A stretch of 64,000 nucleotides of DNA from Dimorphilus gyrociliatus. Lineage: Eukaryota > Annelida > Polychaeta > Dinophilidae. This document shows positions 12,502 to 31,333 of this stretch, one piece after another (position 1 is the first letter of the stretch; every line of letters starts with the position of its first letter). Position numbers and translations under genes: made by a program. Below the pieces are notes generated by a model that did not search any database, was not told the origin of the DNA, and saw only the letters and a list, made by a program, of their open reading frames with translations. The stretch spans positions 2,363,501 through 2,427,500 of the forward strand of contig CAJFCJ010000001.1 in assembly GCA_904063045.1 (NCBI GenBank), written 5' to 3'.

Positions 12502-13436
12502 TTACATATAGTCGTTGTGATGCGAGCTATTAGAGTCTTCATAATAGTAGTATGGTGCCCTCTGGTGGTCTTGTGTATAGTTTGTAGGGGTTCGAATGGT
12601 CTTTCTGTTTGTTATCTGACTAGGAGTTCTGCTTGCTATTGTTTTTGTCATATATTTCGTTTTAGTCTTTTTGTTGTTACTAAATTAAAAGAATGGAAAC
12701 TTTAAATGTTTATAAAAATTAAAATAAATCGTAATTTCATTGAAGAAATTAACCTTTTACAAACCACAATGCAAATTGTTACTATAATTATGGTTACAAC
12801 TCCTGATGACGTAGCAACTGCGATTATGATAAGATCTTCCATAGCACTTTTTTTCACTTTACTCTTCTCTGTCGGTTTACTTGTTACAATATCATCTGGA
12901 GAATCGGTGAGATTGTCAATTGATGTGGATCTACAGAGGCGAAAAAGAGAAAAACCTATATTTTTAATATTCTGTATAGTGTAAATATCATACTAACGTT
13001 AAGCCTTTACTTGAACAGCATTTACCGATATTTTTCGGGACACATTCTCTTTTTTCATAGTCGAAATATTCATTTAAATCACAACTTTCTTTAACGTAAT
13101 CATCATCCCCAACGCATAGATGATAGCCCTGACACACGAATTGATCAGCATATTTTCTATTCTTGATGCAAGGTTTCTCAAGATCGCAAATCGTTGAAGT
13201 ATTATACACCCTTTTGGGAAATAAACCTTTACAATCGGCAGCCCAAGACCTAGGATCCGAATCGCATTTTTTCTGTCTATAATTATAGTATTGTTTATGG
13301 TCCGGGCATAAATTACACTTTAATTCTCCCCCAACACAAGTAGCATATCCCCCATAGATTTCTTGAATAGCATACTTTTCTCCATCGACACAAGGAAGCG
13401 TAACCTTTTCACAATATTTTATCGACTTATCGCAAA
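12502..13436 (-). CDS. type I membrane protein with two chitin-binding-like modules
   Basis: Three exons found: 13436-12998, 12930-12754 and 12679-12502, all GT-AG and in phase. The first encodes two Cys-rich repeats of the peritrophin/CBM14 kind (six-Cys spacing, with aromatics in GGYATC and CPDHKQYYNY, then KPCIKNRKYADQFVCQGYHL). The second encodes a Ser/Thr/Asp stalk and one membrane helix (LIIIAVATSSGVVTIIIVTI), followed by CK as a stop-transfer signal. The third encodes a basic, then tyrosine-rich, cytosolic tail (PYYYYEDSNSSHHNDYM, end). Known CBM14 modules bind chitin outside the cell. A membrane-anchored form with a phosphorylatable tail would suit a cuticle or gut receptor, which is inference. 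The signal-peptide exon should lie upstream, near 13500-13620, but I could not fix its start. Confidence 0.7.
12554..12568 (-). promoter_or_regulatory. CTCF-like motif inside a coding exon
   Basis: On the minus strand this reads CCACCAGAGGGCACC, very close to the conserved CTCF core. It falls in the tail-encoding exon of the chitin-module protein. It could be chance. Confidence 0.25.
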
Positions 13437-14420
13437 CTGCAATTATTTTTTCAATAATGATTCATGTTTATCTTATTGGCTTGATTTCTATATTTTGAAT
13501 AATTAAACGCCTATCCAGTTCAATTTTTACCTTTATCAACAAATATTACAGACAGTTATAAAAAACACCCCACTCAAAATGCAAATAAATCCTCTTATTC
13601 TTAATTTAGAGGAAGTTTACACGCATTAAATATTTCTATATGATATATTCGCTATTTTAGACGCCTATGACGTTTTTCGAATATATTTCAATATTTCAAT
13701 ATCCGGTTCGTTAAAAATAGAATTTCTTTTAAAGTTAAAACTTTAACATTAAAGAGGGAATTAAACTGGATAATTATAACATTTTAAAAGTTTCAATAAA
13801 AGAGACGCTGATATAAGATCGATTATAAAAAAAAAAATTGGTGATCAATCAAGACAGAAGCGTAAAGTAAGCGTATAAAATTAAGTTATAATTTGTTGCT
13901 CTTAATACTATAGTAGTTTAATATTGATCTTATAGAAGTTTCGATTTTATATCAAATAAAAATAGGTAAAAAATTGATTATACTCTTTAAATCTCACGAA
14001 ATCAAGTCGTAAAAGTTCCCTTATTTACAAAATAACAAAACTTTAAACATAGTCAGCATTTTGAAATGAGAAAAATTAGAAATTCTTTATTTGGCGAATA
14101 AAGAGATAAGAGAGAAAAGAAAAAAAGTAGTCAAGTAAGAAATTATAAGTGTTTTTATTAAAAGAAATGGACTATATAAGAGAATTTAAGAATTATATAA
14201 AGAAGAGAAAGACTTAAATTAAAAACCATATAACTTACTAAAAACTGCCAGTAGCATATCTATTAAAATGGGTAAAAAGTAAAAGAACTTCATATTTCAA
14301 TAGATGATAGGATCTAAATATTAGTAATAAAGACAGATAGAAGGATCAAATAGGGTGTGTGTGTGTATGTATTCCGTTTTGTAATAATCTACATATAAAT
14401 ATGTTTGCTTATGACTTAAT
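13437..14420. other. intergenic; probably holds the signal-peptide exon of the chitin-module gene
   Basis: The minus strand near 13545-13600 has a hydrophobic frame (ICILSGVFFITV) that ends at a phase-1 GT donor matching the acceptor at 13437. No ATG in that frame was found, so it is not annotated as an exon. The rest is AT-rich with nothing recognised. Confidence 0.4.
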
Positions 14421-16180
14421 TTAGGGTAAAAATTTTCTTTGAACACATTTTTTAGAACTTTTAGCAAAATATCCAAATCTTCCGGTAAACAGAACAAAAT
14501 ATTCAATAAATAGGGCAAGTATAGCGGCTAATATTCCAATTGACATCATATAGAATAAACCTTGAAAGTGGTGTAATTTAGCTGAAGTTGGAACGTCTCT
14601 ACTGTTTCTTAATAATGAGCACACGTCTTTTGGATAATATTTCTTAAACCATTTTCTTATAAGACCATTTTCTGTCATTTGTAGAATTCGCTCATCGAAA
14701 TAGGTTTGCAACGAAGAATTTTCAGGTATGACAAAGCCAAAGGAAGACGGAAAGAATTTCTCTTTTCCAATTGCAAGTGTACAATCGCTATAAACTTGCT
14801 TAATAACTCCTGACGTTTCTCCTATATATATGTACTTTTCAGCTCTTACTCTATCAACTCCTGCTGAATGAGAGGACACACGATTATCCCTTTCGCCAAT
14901 TGAATTGGTCATCATATGTTTATAAACACCATAAGCTGATCCTTGGAAGAGTAGATGTAATGCACTTCCATCCATCACCCCGTAGCGGTAGATACTTTGC
15001 TGCGATAATTCCGCTAAGGTCGATATAGGAGGTGTTTGTTTCGGAATAGCTATATAAGCCGTTAAATTCCCAGTGTATAGGGCTAATATTATTATTGAAA
15101 ATAGCCAACAACTGTTAATAATTAACCTCGACGGTATTGCTTTTGGAATATCTTTTCTACCTAGTTGAATCAGGTGAATATAGAATATCATCAACTATTC
15201 TTGCTCATAAATAAACTTAAATTGTTACCTTGTTGCAATAACGAACTAACAATTAAGCTGAAAGCTCTAGTAAAAGAACGGAGCGTGCATAATTTTCTTG
15301 ACCATTTGACAGTTAATCCAAGGAAAAACGCCGTAAATGGTAAAAGAGCAAAAATACTTAACCAAATTGGCCATTGAAAAGGTGTTAAAAAGAATGTAGA
15401 ATTATCCGGTTCAGGTAATTTCATTACCATAACAGAATCCTCTTGCCAAAATGGCTTAGTAAAATCAATAACAGTATCTCTTGCTTCTCCAATTGTGAAT
15501 TTTCCAGCTGCAAAATCCGCTGCCTGATATAACAATAAAAAAGTTGAAATATCAATAATCCCTCTTTTATTAAATACATACTGTATATTTATATATATAG
15601 CTATATATTAATAAAGAAATCCTATTTATTACTATTTTATTATATATATATATATGTCTTATTGTATATTATAAACTACTTACACCATCTTTAACCATTC
15701 TAACCATTCCTGTCCATTGCCCATTTTCGTCAATATTTCCCCACTTCCTGTCTGCTGGTTCAACAATATGATAGCTGTTTAAATAGACAAAGTACAAAGT
15801 GTATAAGCAATGAAGAAATAAAGACTTGTTTTCTTTTTAAAAGAGAAATAAAAAGCACAAGAGAAAAGGAAATCATGAATAAAAAGCTAAGAAGTGAAAT
15901 AACAAAGTGAAATACTATTTTAATTATAAAATACTTACGTAAAATTCATACTCTTTGCTAGTAAATTCAATATTTCTATACATATTCCTTGCCATATAGT
16001 TTGATTGCGAACAATAACTTTTTCATGAAAAATACCCAACTGCATGCAAAAGAAAAAGCTTGTCAAGCTCTCTTACGAAACAACTTCTATAAATTAGAAA
16101 ATGAAGATACTTACTGATAAGAGAGCTACCGTAAAGTTATAACCATTGAAAGGTTGGCAGCTTTCACTTATTCCATTCAT
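14421..16180 (-). CDS. ionotropic glutamate receptor lacking the amino-terminal domain
   Basis: Five exons: 16180-16115, 16039-15939, 15774-15684, 15523-15229 and 15160-14421 (430 aa). Ligand-binding half S1 ends with the arginine signature GEARDTVIDFTKPFW. M1, the re-entrant pore loop (SLLQQG, Gln at the Q/R-type site) and M3 (ILALYTGNLTAYIAIP, equivalent to SYTANLAAF) follow. Then come S2, with DGSA where most receptors have GST and with GETSG supplying the acidic residue, and a final M4 helix at about 395-420. The amino-terminal LIVBP-like domain is missing; only about 22 residues precede S1. That matches the layout of protostome IR-type chemoreceptors more than synaptic receptors. A further upstream exon cannot be excluded, although no suitable one was seen before 16180. 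The product is a plasma-membrane cation channel; the ligand is unknown. Confidence 0.88.
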
Positions 16181-19100
16181 AAGTTATTTTTGCATGACTT
16201 TCTTATCGCAATCAACCTTTTTAATAATAATATATGAAATTAATACGCTCTACAAAACATATATGCACACAGAAAAGCTTTTGCAAAATAGGATGAGAGG
16301 CAGCCAGTTTATGTAAATGAAAAATTAATCAATATGCAAATCAATACAGTATACTACGCTCTAGAGAACGAATGGATTGAATGACGAAAGCGGATTATCA
16401 GACGTATATATATGCTGCTGACTACCTATAGAATATACCTAAAGGAAGGATAGGGGGAGGGAGTGAGGCGGGAGAAACCGGAAAAGGGAATTTTATATTA
16501 ATATATTATTAGTATATATTGCATATTGAATTTCCATACAACTCAACATTTTGTACATAAGAATCCTTAAGGGAGAAACTATGCCACTAAGAGTATTTGA
16601 AAAATAGATACCTTTTTTTTCCTATTATGGGTTAATGTATTTTTATACGGGTTTGGTTTTTATCTATTTTTAATGAATAACGTTCTTTTATTGGCGATAT
16701 TAATTTATTTTATATAATAAACTTTATTCACTTTGAAATTAAAATTCCATTAATCATTGAGAATATCGACTGCAATATTACAGCCATAAAATAAAGAAAA
16801 AAAAGGCAATTATTCAAAAGTCTATTGGAAAAGGGAAAGGAAAAGAGAGTAAGAATAGATAACTAGCTAGAAAGGAAAATGAGATAATAATTATATTTCT
16901 GACGGTTTCAACGATAGAGAGAGAGAGAGAGAAAAAGATGAGGCGAGTTTAATATTGCTAAAGCCTTTCTAAAGTTTTTAGTATAGATAATATGTATAAT
17001 ATTGATAAAGATATTTCATTTATAATATATTTTTAGACACAATTTTCACACAATAAATGTAAAATATTAATTCAATATTGCATACTAACGAGTGTATATT
17101 CATTGAAGCTACAATTTCCTTTTGTAATGCTAGTATCCATAATTGGCATTCTACATTATTTAAATGTATTCAGTCTGTCAAAGAATCTAGGGATCCTCCG
17201 AGAGAGCTTGAATAGGAAAATTTGTAATATATAGCTCTTCACATCTTTTCTTTTGAAGTTTTCTAGAAATAGATGAAAATTTCTCCACTTTGTTATGCTT
17301 TATAAAAGGGAGAAGAAAGGGAGAGGAGAATACCAGGAGAAAGGAGTATTTTACTTTTAAAATGCCTTTTTCACAAGGATTTAAAGTAACTTTTAAGTAG
17401 GTATAAATAATAATTAGGACAAGAAAATTAAATGTCACGTAACTTTAATCTTATCACGAAAATAATCCATTAGTACCGAGGAAAGAGGCGAATATCTTTT
17501 AAACTTTTATCTCCTCTGGAGGAAGCTTGATTCTTTTATGTTTCATTTAAAGTTTAGGATCCTACTCTCTAAGATCTATCTTTCTATTCTTATTATTTCC
17601 TGCTTTCTCAATAGTCTGTTCCTTTGACATTTTATATTTACATTAATATTTCTATGGAAAAAAACTTAGTTGATTCATACCTCCCCATCTCACTAATAAC
17701 TTTTTCAGATGTTAATTAGTCCGATTTTATTACATTCTTTATTCACTTTCTTCCAATTAATAATATTATTAAGAATAATTAGTTAGTAGTACGTATGATT
17801 TTCTTATTATTTCCTAATTAATTACCTTTTGTGATAGGGAAAGTAATAATTTTTATATAGAAATAATTAACTGGTATTTAAACACGTAGCACATTAGAAA
17901 TAGAGTATTCTACTCATCAGGATAATATATTCAAGGTTAAATGACATATGAATATTAATTTTCCTTTCTATTTCCTCCTTGAGAACTTTCCCACTCCTAC
18001 AACTATCACAAGATTGTTTTCAATTTATGATCCTCCCTCTCACCTTTCTTTTCTTAGTCTATTTAAATATTTCTCTCACACTCTCTTTCACTCTTGCTTT
18101 TATTAAGTTTTCCGAGAAAAACATCAGTTAAACATACAAAATGCACTATTAATAGATATAAAGAGTACTTTAATAAAATAATTATTAACCGTGGATGTTT
18201 TTATAAGGATAAAGAACTATTTACATCACATGAATAAATATATATATATATATAAATGTATATATATATATATATATACATATCAAAGATAATATCATTC
18301 TATAGTGATGATTACTGTGACCTTAATTTAAGAAACTAATTTCTTTATAATGTATATATATACTGCAGATAGCGGTATAAAAATAACATACAGATGTTGT
18401 CTGGTACAGTATCTACAATATATATACAGTAATATATATATGTATATATATATATTGCATTAAACTCATAAAGGCTACTTCCTTATTGATCAACAGTTTT
18501 AATTAACTATAGCTAATCGAACCTTTTGATGGTTGAAATACATAAAACAACAACTGAACAGGAAAGACATATAAATTTTTATAGATTTTTTATCTATAAT
18601 TTGTATTTTATGTATTGTTGATATCAATTAATTTTTAACTATTTCTTTTATCTTCTCTCTTCCCTTCTTCTTTGTGCTTTTATCTTGGATTATTCTATAG
18701 ATTCTTCTCGAATTTAGATCACTTTTAGTAGTCCTATTGGACAGTTTATTCCCCTACATTTTGTTCTAAATATAATCTCTCTATATTAATACATATTTTC
18801 ACTTGTCATGTTTAATAAATACAATGTTTATGTATACAAACTCACTTGTCCCTGTCTCGTGTATTATTGTCAGTCAATTATAGAATATTCCCCTCCCTCA
18901 TTTCAAGACGTCTACGTTCAAACTCAGTTTCTGTATCGTTACGCCCTCTATTGAATAAGAAAGTTTTCCACGTATATTTTTCAAAATTGACGGTAGATGT
19001 AGCTTTAATCAAACAATAACAAAGTTTTATCAAGACTATCATAAAATACATAAAAAATACTAAGGAATAACAGAAATATCGATAAATTATAAAATAAAGG

Positions 19101-19497
19101 TAGATTAAAATATCAATATTAATATTATAAAAATTAAGAATGTAGAATAAATGCATACAAATAATCAAACGGAGATGGAAATAGTTTATTCTAATTATGT
19201 ATAGGTAATTTTAACCATATTCTATTTCTATTAGCCTTATTAGTTTGTATTGCTAGAGTATCCGGTATTTAGAATAAATAAGTAATCGTTATCTAATAAT
19301 GTTGTTGAGACTTAGCATAAAAAGTATTTCTATATTTATCGTTTTTCTTCGGAAATGGCCAAAGAAATTGTATTCACCTGAGAGTAGGCTAAGAATTTAT
19401 AGAGATATACATGTTCTGTTCCTCATTCTCGTCTACTTAGAGAAAGCAGGGGGAAGAGACGTATTGATTCTTGCTATTTAATTAATACATATTTAAT

Positions 19498-19544
<47 letters not shown>

Positions 19545-20104
19545 TATATATAATATATATTATTCATAAAAATCTGTTTGACTATATTTCACCTTTTTAA
19601 CGCTCTTTCACTGTGATTCCATTTTATTAATATTATAGATATATAATATATTGTATAAGTGATGAATATTTGAATATTAAAATGAGAAACGGAAATGGAA
19701 TAGTGGCCAACTTTTGACCTGTAAAGTTTATATGAATAACTTTGTTGAACAACTAAATCAGTATAAACAACATTGTTCACCCCTCCTACTTCTAACGCAG
19801 GTTGTTGTTTTCGCTGTTCAATAATCTATATATATATTTTGATTTTTGTATGTTCAAATAGATAAGATAATTGAATAAATTGTAGTTTTTTTGTTTTTTG
19901 AGGTATACAGGATTTATCTATTTATATATTCTACCATTGGCGGCTTTAAAATAGATCAATAGGCACCGCAATAATCTATACAGTGTATATACAGTGTATA
20001 CATTTGTAAATTCTCTATTTTTTATCCTTGTATTTAATAAATGATTATTTTTCTCATTAAAAGCACTTTTCAGAAGATATTGATGAGATGAGGTAAATAG
20101 ATTA
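16181..20104. other. long intergenic region with microsatellites
   Basis: About 3.9 kb of AT-rich DNA. It holds (GA)n at about 16915-16933, several TA blocks (about 18237-18283, 18358-18460 and 19504-19560) and pyrimidine-rich stretches. Short open frames here are low-complexity and have no splice support. Nothing functional was recognised. Confidence 0.5.
19504..19560. repeat. (TA)n microsatellite
   Basis: Nearly uninterrupted TA dinucleotides, broken by one GC step. Confidence 0.95.
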
Positions 20105-23100
20105 ATGGCTGAGGAAAAGAAACGAATAAATAACGGAAGGAGCGAAGAGAATATAACGGCTACTGATGCAACACCGTTCTTTTTAACGTTAGCGGCCGCA
20201 AAATGGAAAAAAGAAACTAAATTATCACTCGAAAAGCACGAAACTATCGGTGAAAATCTGGAGAAATCATTGTTCGACAGTCTGAATTTAGTTTATTTCG
20301 AAAGAGAAGAGAAACTACACGAAATAAATAGTAGAGATGGTCAAAGGAAACTATTTATTTCTGATAATAATTGGTATACAAACGAAAAAGATAACATAAT
20401 TAATACTTATAAACTTATTTCTGAGTATCGAACACCAAGAAATTTAGCTGAACCGGAAGCATGCGTTACTGTAAGCAGAAGTTACGATCCAATTGAACAA
20501 ACATTACAAAAGTCAGTTATTCAATTCCTAAAATATATATTTAATGAGAATACTTGGATATTGACTTATGGCCGAGATACACCGGGTTATATTTCTGAGG
20601 TATTTGGAAAATTATACAAAGATAATAATAAGATATTTCTTCTTGGAATAACTGAAGATATTGAGGTAAATAAAATATCAAACGTATTCAAAAGTATTGA
20701 TCTTAACAGATAATTTATAAATAGAAAAGCAGTACAGTAGGTTGTTATAAAAAAAAGGTTAAATAATCAATTTTTAGCTACTAAAAAACGTTTTTTATTA
20801 ACCCAACTAAAAACCAATTGACTATATATTAATTATAATTAACTAATACTAATTATTAATTACATTAATTAGATAGAAGAGAAATGGAAAGCAATTTCCG
20901 GTAGACAATACAATCTACAACCGCAACATACAACATATATTAACTTTCCGAATGAGAAACAGTCGGATCGTTTTAGAAGATTACTCGAAGAGGAAATTGT
21001 TCGTAATATAAGGGAAAAGGATTCCAATCAGACGGAGAATGATTCTATTAAGGACGATAATGAGATTAATATTAGAACTCAAGTTTATAAATACGTCTAT
21101 CTCTTAATCGGCGGAGACGAAACAACCTATTCACAATTAAAGAATTGGTACACAGTATCTTGTAAAGTACGTAGTTCGAGAAATGTTGTAATGATCGTGA
21201 AAGACAGCGGTGATATTGCAAATCTCCTAATAGAGGCATTAAGAATTGTTGATAAGGTACGAAGTTACGAGGACTACCAAAGAATATTAAGAAAATATGA
21301 ATTCCTTTACGAGTTTGATAGTGAAGAAGCGTTTGAAATGCTTATGGATATAAAAAAAAGGCAAAGTTTTCTTGAAATTAGCGAGGAAAAGTGCTTTGAA
21401 TCAAACGAGATTATCTCAAAAATAAACGCTTTACAAGAGTGCTTAGACGTCGATCTATCTCCAAATAATCTACTTTACGGAATTATGGATCAACCGGATA
21501 ATACTTCCGACATTTTTACAGTCTTAAAGGTTATATACGATCATCTGTACAAATTAATTTGCTGCGAACATTTATGGAAACTATATCAGAAAATATTCAC
21601 CATAGATAGTACTGGTACAGCAAAGCTACTGTGCTATCTATGCGAAGAAAAGTCGTCGCTTCACATTTCTACTTCGGAAACGTCTCTCTCGTCTGTAAGC
21701 GAAAATAGCAAATCTACTCCCCACCTAGATAGGATTAACAGACAAAGAGCTTCTTATGTAACAACTGAACTAATTGGCGACGACTGTTATATACATTATG
21801 ATCCTACTACACCCGCAAAGTTTAGCCGCGAAGATAAGATAAGCTTAATAAAAGATATTTGGGAAAGTAGGAACTTTGAGCATGCAAGATATACAATGAA
21901 AAATGAGCGATATGTTTGGGACTTGTTAATCTATTCTATATTATCTAATAATAAGATATTAACTAATGAGCTTTTAGAACACACTAATAGCATAGCAGCA
22001 TGCCTATTTGCCCTAGTTATATTTAAAAGACTGTCAGACAGAGCGGAACTAATATCTGAAGTAGGCTTACAAAACGAACTAAAAGAGAGTAGTGAATATT
22101 TTGAGAAATTAGCATCAGAAATATTAAAGGATTTATACAACAAAGATAGGAAAACTGCTTATGGTATATTGCAATCCTACGTCCCTATTGATAAAGCAAA
22201 GAATGTTCAAGTATTAGATATTGCAGTAAATACAGAAGCTAAATCTTTCCTATCAGGATCTTGCGTCCAAACTTACACCGACCTTGTTTGGAGAGCTGGT
22301 ATGATAAACAATTGGAAATACCGTTTATTCATTCTACCAGGTTTTATTTTATTCTCACCTCTTGCCCTACTATTTGGATTGATAAGCTTTTCAAATTTAC
22401 AAAAACTGGAAGATGATGATGATGATAGTGAAAATAAAGATTCAACTTTTAAACAGATAAAAAATAGTAATTTTATCGCATTCTTTCGCTCACCGGTGGT
22501 TAAATATTCATTTAAATTGACAATATACCTGTTTTTTCTGGGATTATTCAGTTATTTTATCCTAACAAAATTGACTCCGTACAAGACGAAAGATGCAGAC
22601 GATATGACGATCTACGAACTTTTAATTATCATATGGGTAATCGGATTATTTTTTGATGAGTGTCGACAAATATTCCTTATTTGGTTGGAATATCGTCCTT
22701 TTGCATCGCAAGAGCGGAAAGGTTGTTTAAAAACGATATTTAATGTATTTTCGAAATATTTTCGAGGAGGTTGGGAAGTTTTGGATTTTACAAAGATATT
22801 ACTTTTCTTTTGTTCCGTGGCTCTTAGATGGCGAGTTGAAGAAGATAATTTCGTTGTTGCTCGAATATTTTTTGGAATAACGTTAATTCTTTTCTATTTG
22901 AGATTGTTAAAGTTTGCTTACGTATTCGAAGCTTTGGGCCCAAGGATTCTTATAATTTTTATGATGACAAGAGATCTTATTCAATTCCTTTTTATAGCCT
23001 TTATCTTCTTATTTAGTTTTGGAATTTCTTATCAAGCAATTCTGGGCCAATGGGTCGATACGGATGTATCATTCTACAACGTTAGTACCGCTATAATAGC

Positions 23101-23989
23101 ACCTCAATTTTGGAGAATTTTCGGAGAATTACAATTAAAAACCATTGATAAAGATAAACAATCTTCAGATGTTTTTAGGTGGTTTCTACCCGCCTATGTT
23201 GGAATATACTTAATAGCTATGAACATTCTACTATTGAATCTACTTATTGCAATATTTACTAATTCCTTTGAACAAGTCAGAAGTGAATCAAAACAAGTTT
23301 GGGGTGCTCAGAAAGTTAGTTCAACGAGAGAGTATAACCTCACTCCCCTCTTTCCATCCCCTATTAATATTATTACAATCATTCTTGAGATAATATTTAA
23401 AATACTTATAAAATGTTTAATATGCTGCTTTGGCGACGGTCAACCTGAAAGGGGTGCAAGCTTAAGAAGAGAATTTTTATCAAAGAGGGCAAGGCTTCAG
23501 ATGTCACTAAAAGACGCTGTCATTTCCGCTCAACCTAAAAGCTTGGAGAATGACGAAAAGAATGTTTTAGAATTTTTATCAGATCTTTCAGTTGACGTTG
23601 CTCAAATGAAAAAGTCGTTTACAGCGTCTTCTGTCAAAAATGACAATATACACGATTTGAGAAGTGAAATAGAAGAAATAAAGAAACTAATGCGCGACCT
23701 AAAGAGAACATCGAAGATTAATAACAATAATAGTAGAGAAAACTTAGTAAGTACAGTAGTGATGGATACTGGTCTAAGAAGAAGAAATACTGGAGAAATT
23801 CAAGAAACAGCAATAAAGAAGGAATTGGCACCAAAAACTTCAGCAGCACAAAAATATTCGGATAGTCCAATAAGTAATGTAAGTCAGACATTCTATAGAA
23901 AACTTTCCGATGTTAATGTAAAGGTCGAAGGTGAAAAAAAGGAAAAGGACGACGGTGCAACTATTGAAATAGAAAGCCAATGGTTGTAA
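20105..23989 (+). CDS. TRPM-family cation channel
   Basis: Two exons, 20105-20665 and 20873-23989, give 1225 aa. The N-terminal TRPM homology region includes the nucleotide-sensor-like fold (WILTYGRDTPGYISEVF, then IFLLGITEDIE, residues about 150-187). Six membrane helices run from about 666 to 980. The pore loop near 930-940 is APQFWRIFGEL, with a Glu typical of the divalent-permeable members. S6 is IYLIAMNILLLNLLIAIF, followed by a TRP-box-like helix. The C-terminus holds a coiled coil (about 1085-1135, EIEEIKKLMRDLKR) that would tetramerise the channel. There is no NUDT9-H or alpha-kinase domain. Family members usually have many introns; one intron here suggests massive intron loss or a retrocopy that later gained an intron. 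Likely a plasma-membrane Ca2+/Mg2+-permeable channel; the stimulus is unknown. Confidence 0.93.
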
Positions 23990-24869
23990 AATGGAACATT
24001 ACAATATATGTAAAAAAAAAACGAAAAAATAAGAAAAAGATGCCAATAAAATATTTAAAAAATGCTTGAATAGGTCAAAAAGTAGTTTGTATAATCAATA
24101 AATTATTTTTTATACCATTTTTCATACTGGAAAAGAATGTTTTTATTTGTTTGTTTACTTTTTGATTGATTTTGTACTGAAAGATATTTATATATTAGAT
24201 ATATAAATAGATGTAGTTTTTTCTTAAAATACATATTGATTATTGTACTCAGGAATGTTGTTAAGTAATATTTTTAACATTTCTCTTAAATTTTTGTGGT
24301 AATCGTGTGTATAATACTTCCGTTCCAGATTACGGATGAGTAATGCTACTTTTTGTATTTAAGCTACTGTTTATGCTCTCTCTATTGATGAATGCTTAAT
24401 TAGTCATCTCTTATACTAAAAATTTAAGAACAAAAATTTTTCTTTGTTCTTTTCTTAATGCTTTTTAATCTTTTACAAAAAGGCAGAGGTTGGAGGACCG
24501 CTTTTTGTATTTAAATTTAGCGGTGGGAGAATATACCGTTTCGGCCATCTTGCGGCTGATGGAATAGATTGAATTTCACAAATTTGATTATAACACTTCT
24601 CTATGTAATTTACTACGCATATATTAATGAATTATTTACATTTCTATTGAACTTTATTAATTTATAGTACAAACTATTCGTCTTTAATTATAATAGTGTC
24701 GTGGATTTTTTGTTTTTAAAAGTGCCATCTATCGGATACTTTGAAAAACCCGGTAACCGCCACCGTGCTTCACATTAACCGGTTTGTTTGAATAGCGACA
24801 ACAATGAGCAATAATATCTAAATTTCTCCCAAGTGAAAAAACATATACAATTGATCAGATTTTAAGAAA
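23990..24869. other. intergenic: TRPM 3' flank and CYFIP promoter
   Basis: AATAAA lies at about 24044-24050, soon after the TRPM stop. The 150 bp before the CYFIP ATG is more GC-rich and includes GCCATCTATCGG at 24724-24735, one of several similar motifs in the window. No gene was found. Confidence 0.45.
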
Positions 24870-30875
<6,006 letters not shown>

Positions 30876-31288
30876 AATTTGAAGAAATGGGATTAAAAGA
30901 AAACTTAATATATTTATTTTCCCTTACCGCTGTACCTTAACCGCTTATTTATGTGCTTCTTTTTTTCTTTAACGTACGTTTTACACATCATTTTAGAGAC
31001 TTGCGTGAAGATAACTAAGTGCTTTTATAGAAATATGTATATATATACAGTATATATTAATATATATATATATATTTATATGTATATACAATTCAAACAG
31101 AGTTGTCATGGAGAAGGAGTTTGAAGAAAACCAAAAAAAGAAAATTCTCATTCATTATATCATAAAATATTTATAATAAAGACAGAGTAACTAGACTTTT
31201 GTACATAATGAAACATCCAACTTGTATCTAAATTTTATATAAACTATATATTACTGTTGAAAAAGATTTCATAATTTTTTTCATCACA

Positions 31289-31333
<45 letters not shown>

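Noticed and set aside
12472-12984. Two plus-strand frames in a row with hydrophobic residues
   Set aside because: They are shadows of the tail and membrane exons of the minus-strand chitin-module gene, whose splice sites and phases fit.
19299-19481. 60-codon plus-strand frame before the TA repeat
   Set aside because: Low support; hydrophobic mix without a clear signal peptide or splice partner.
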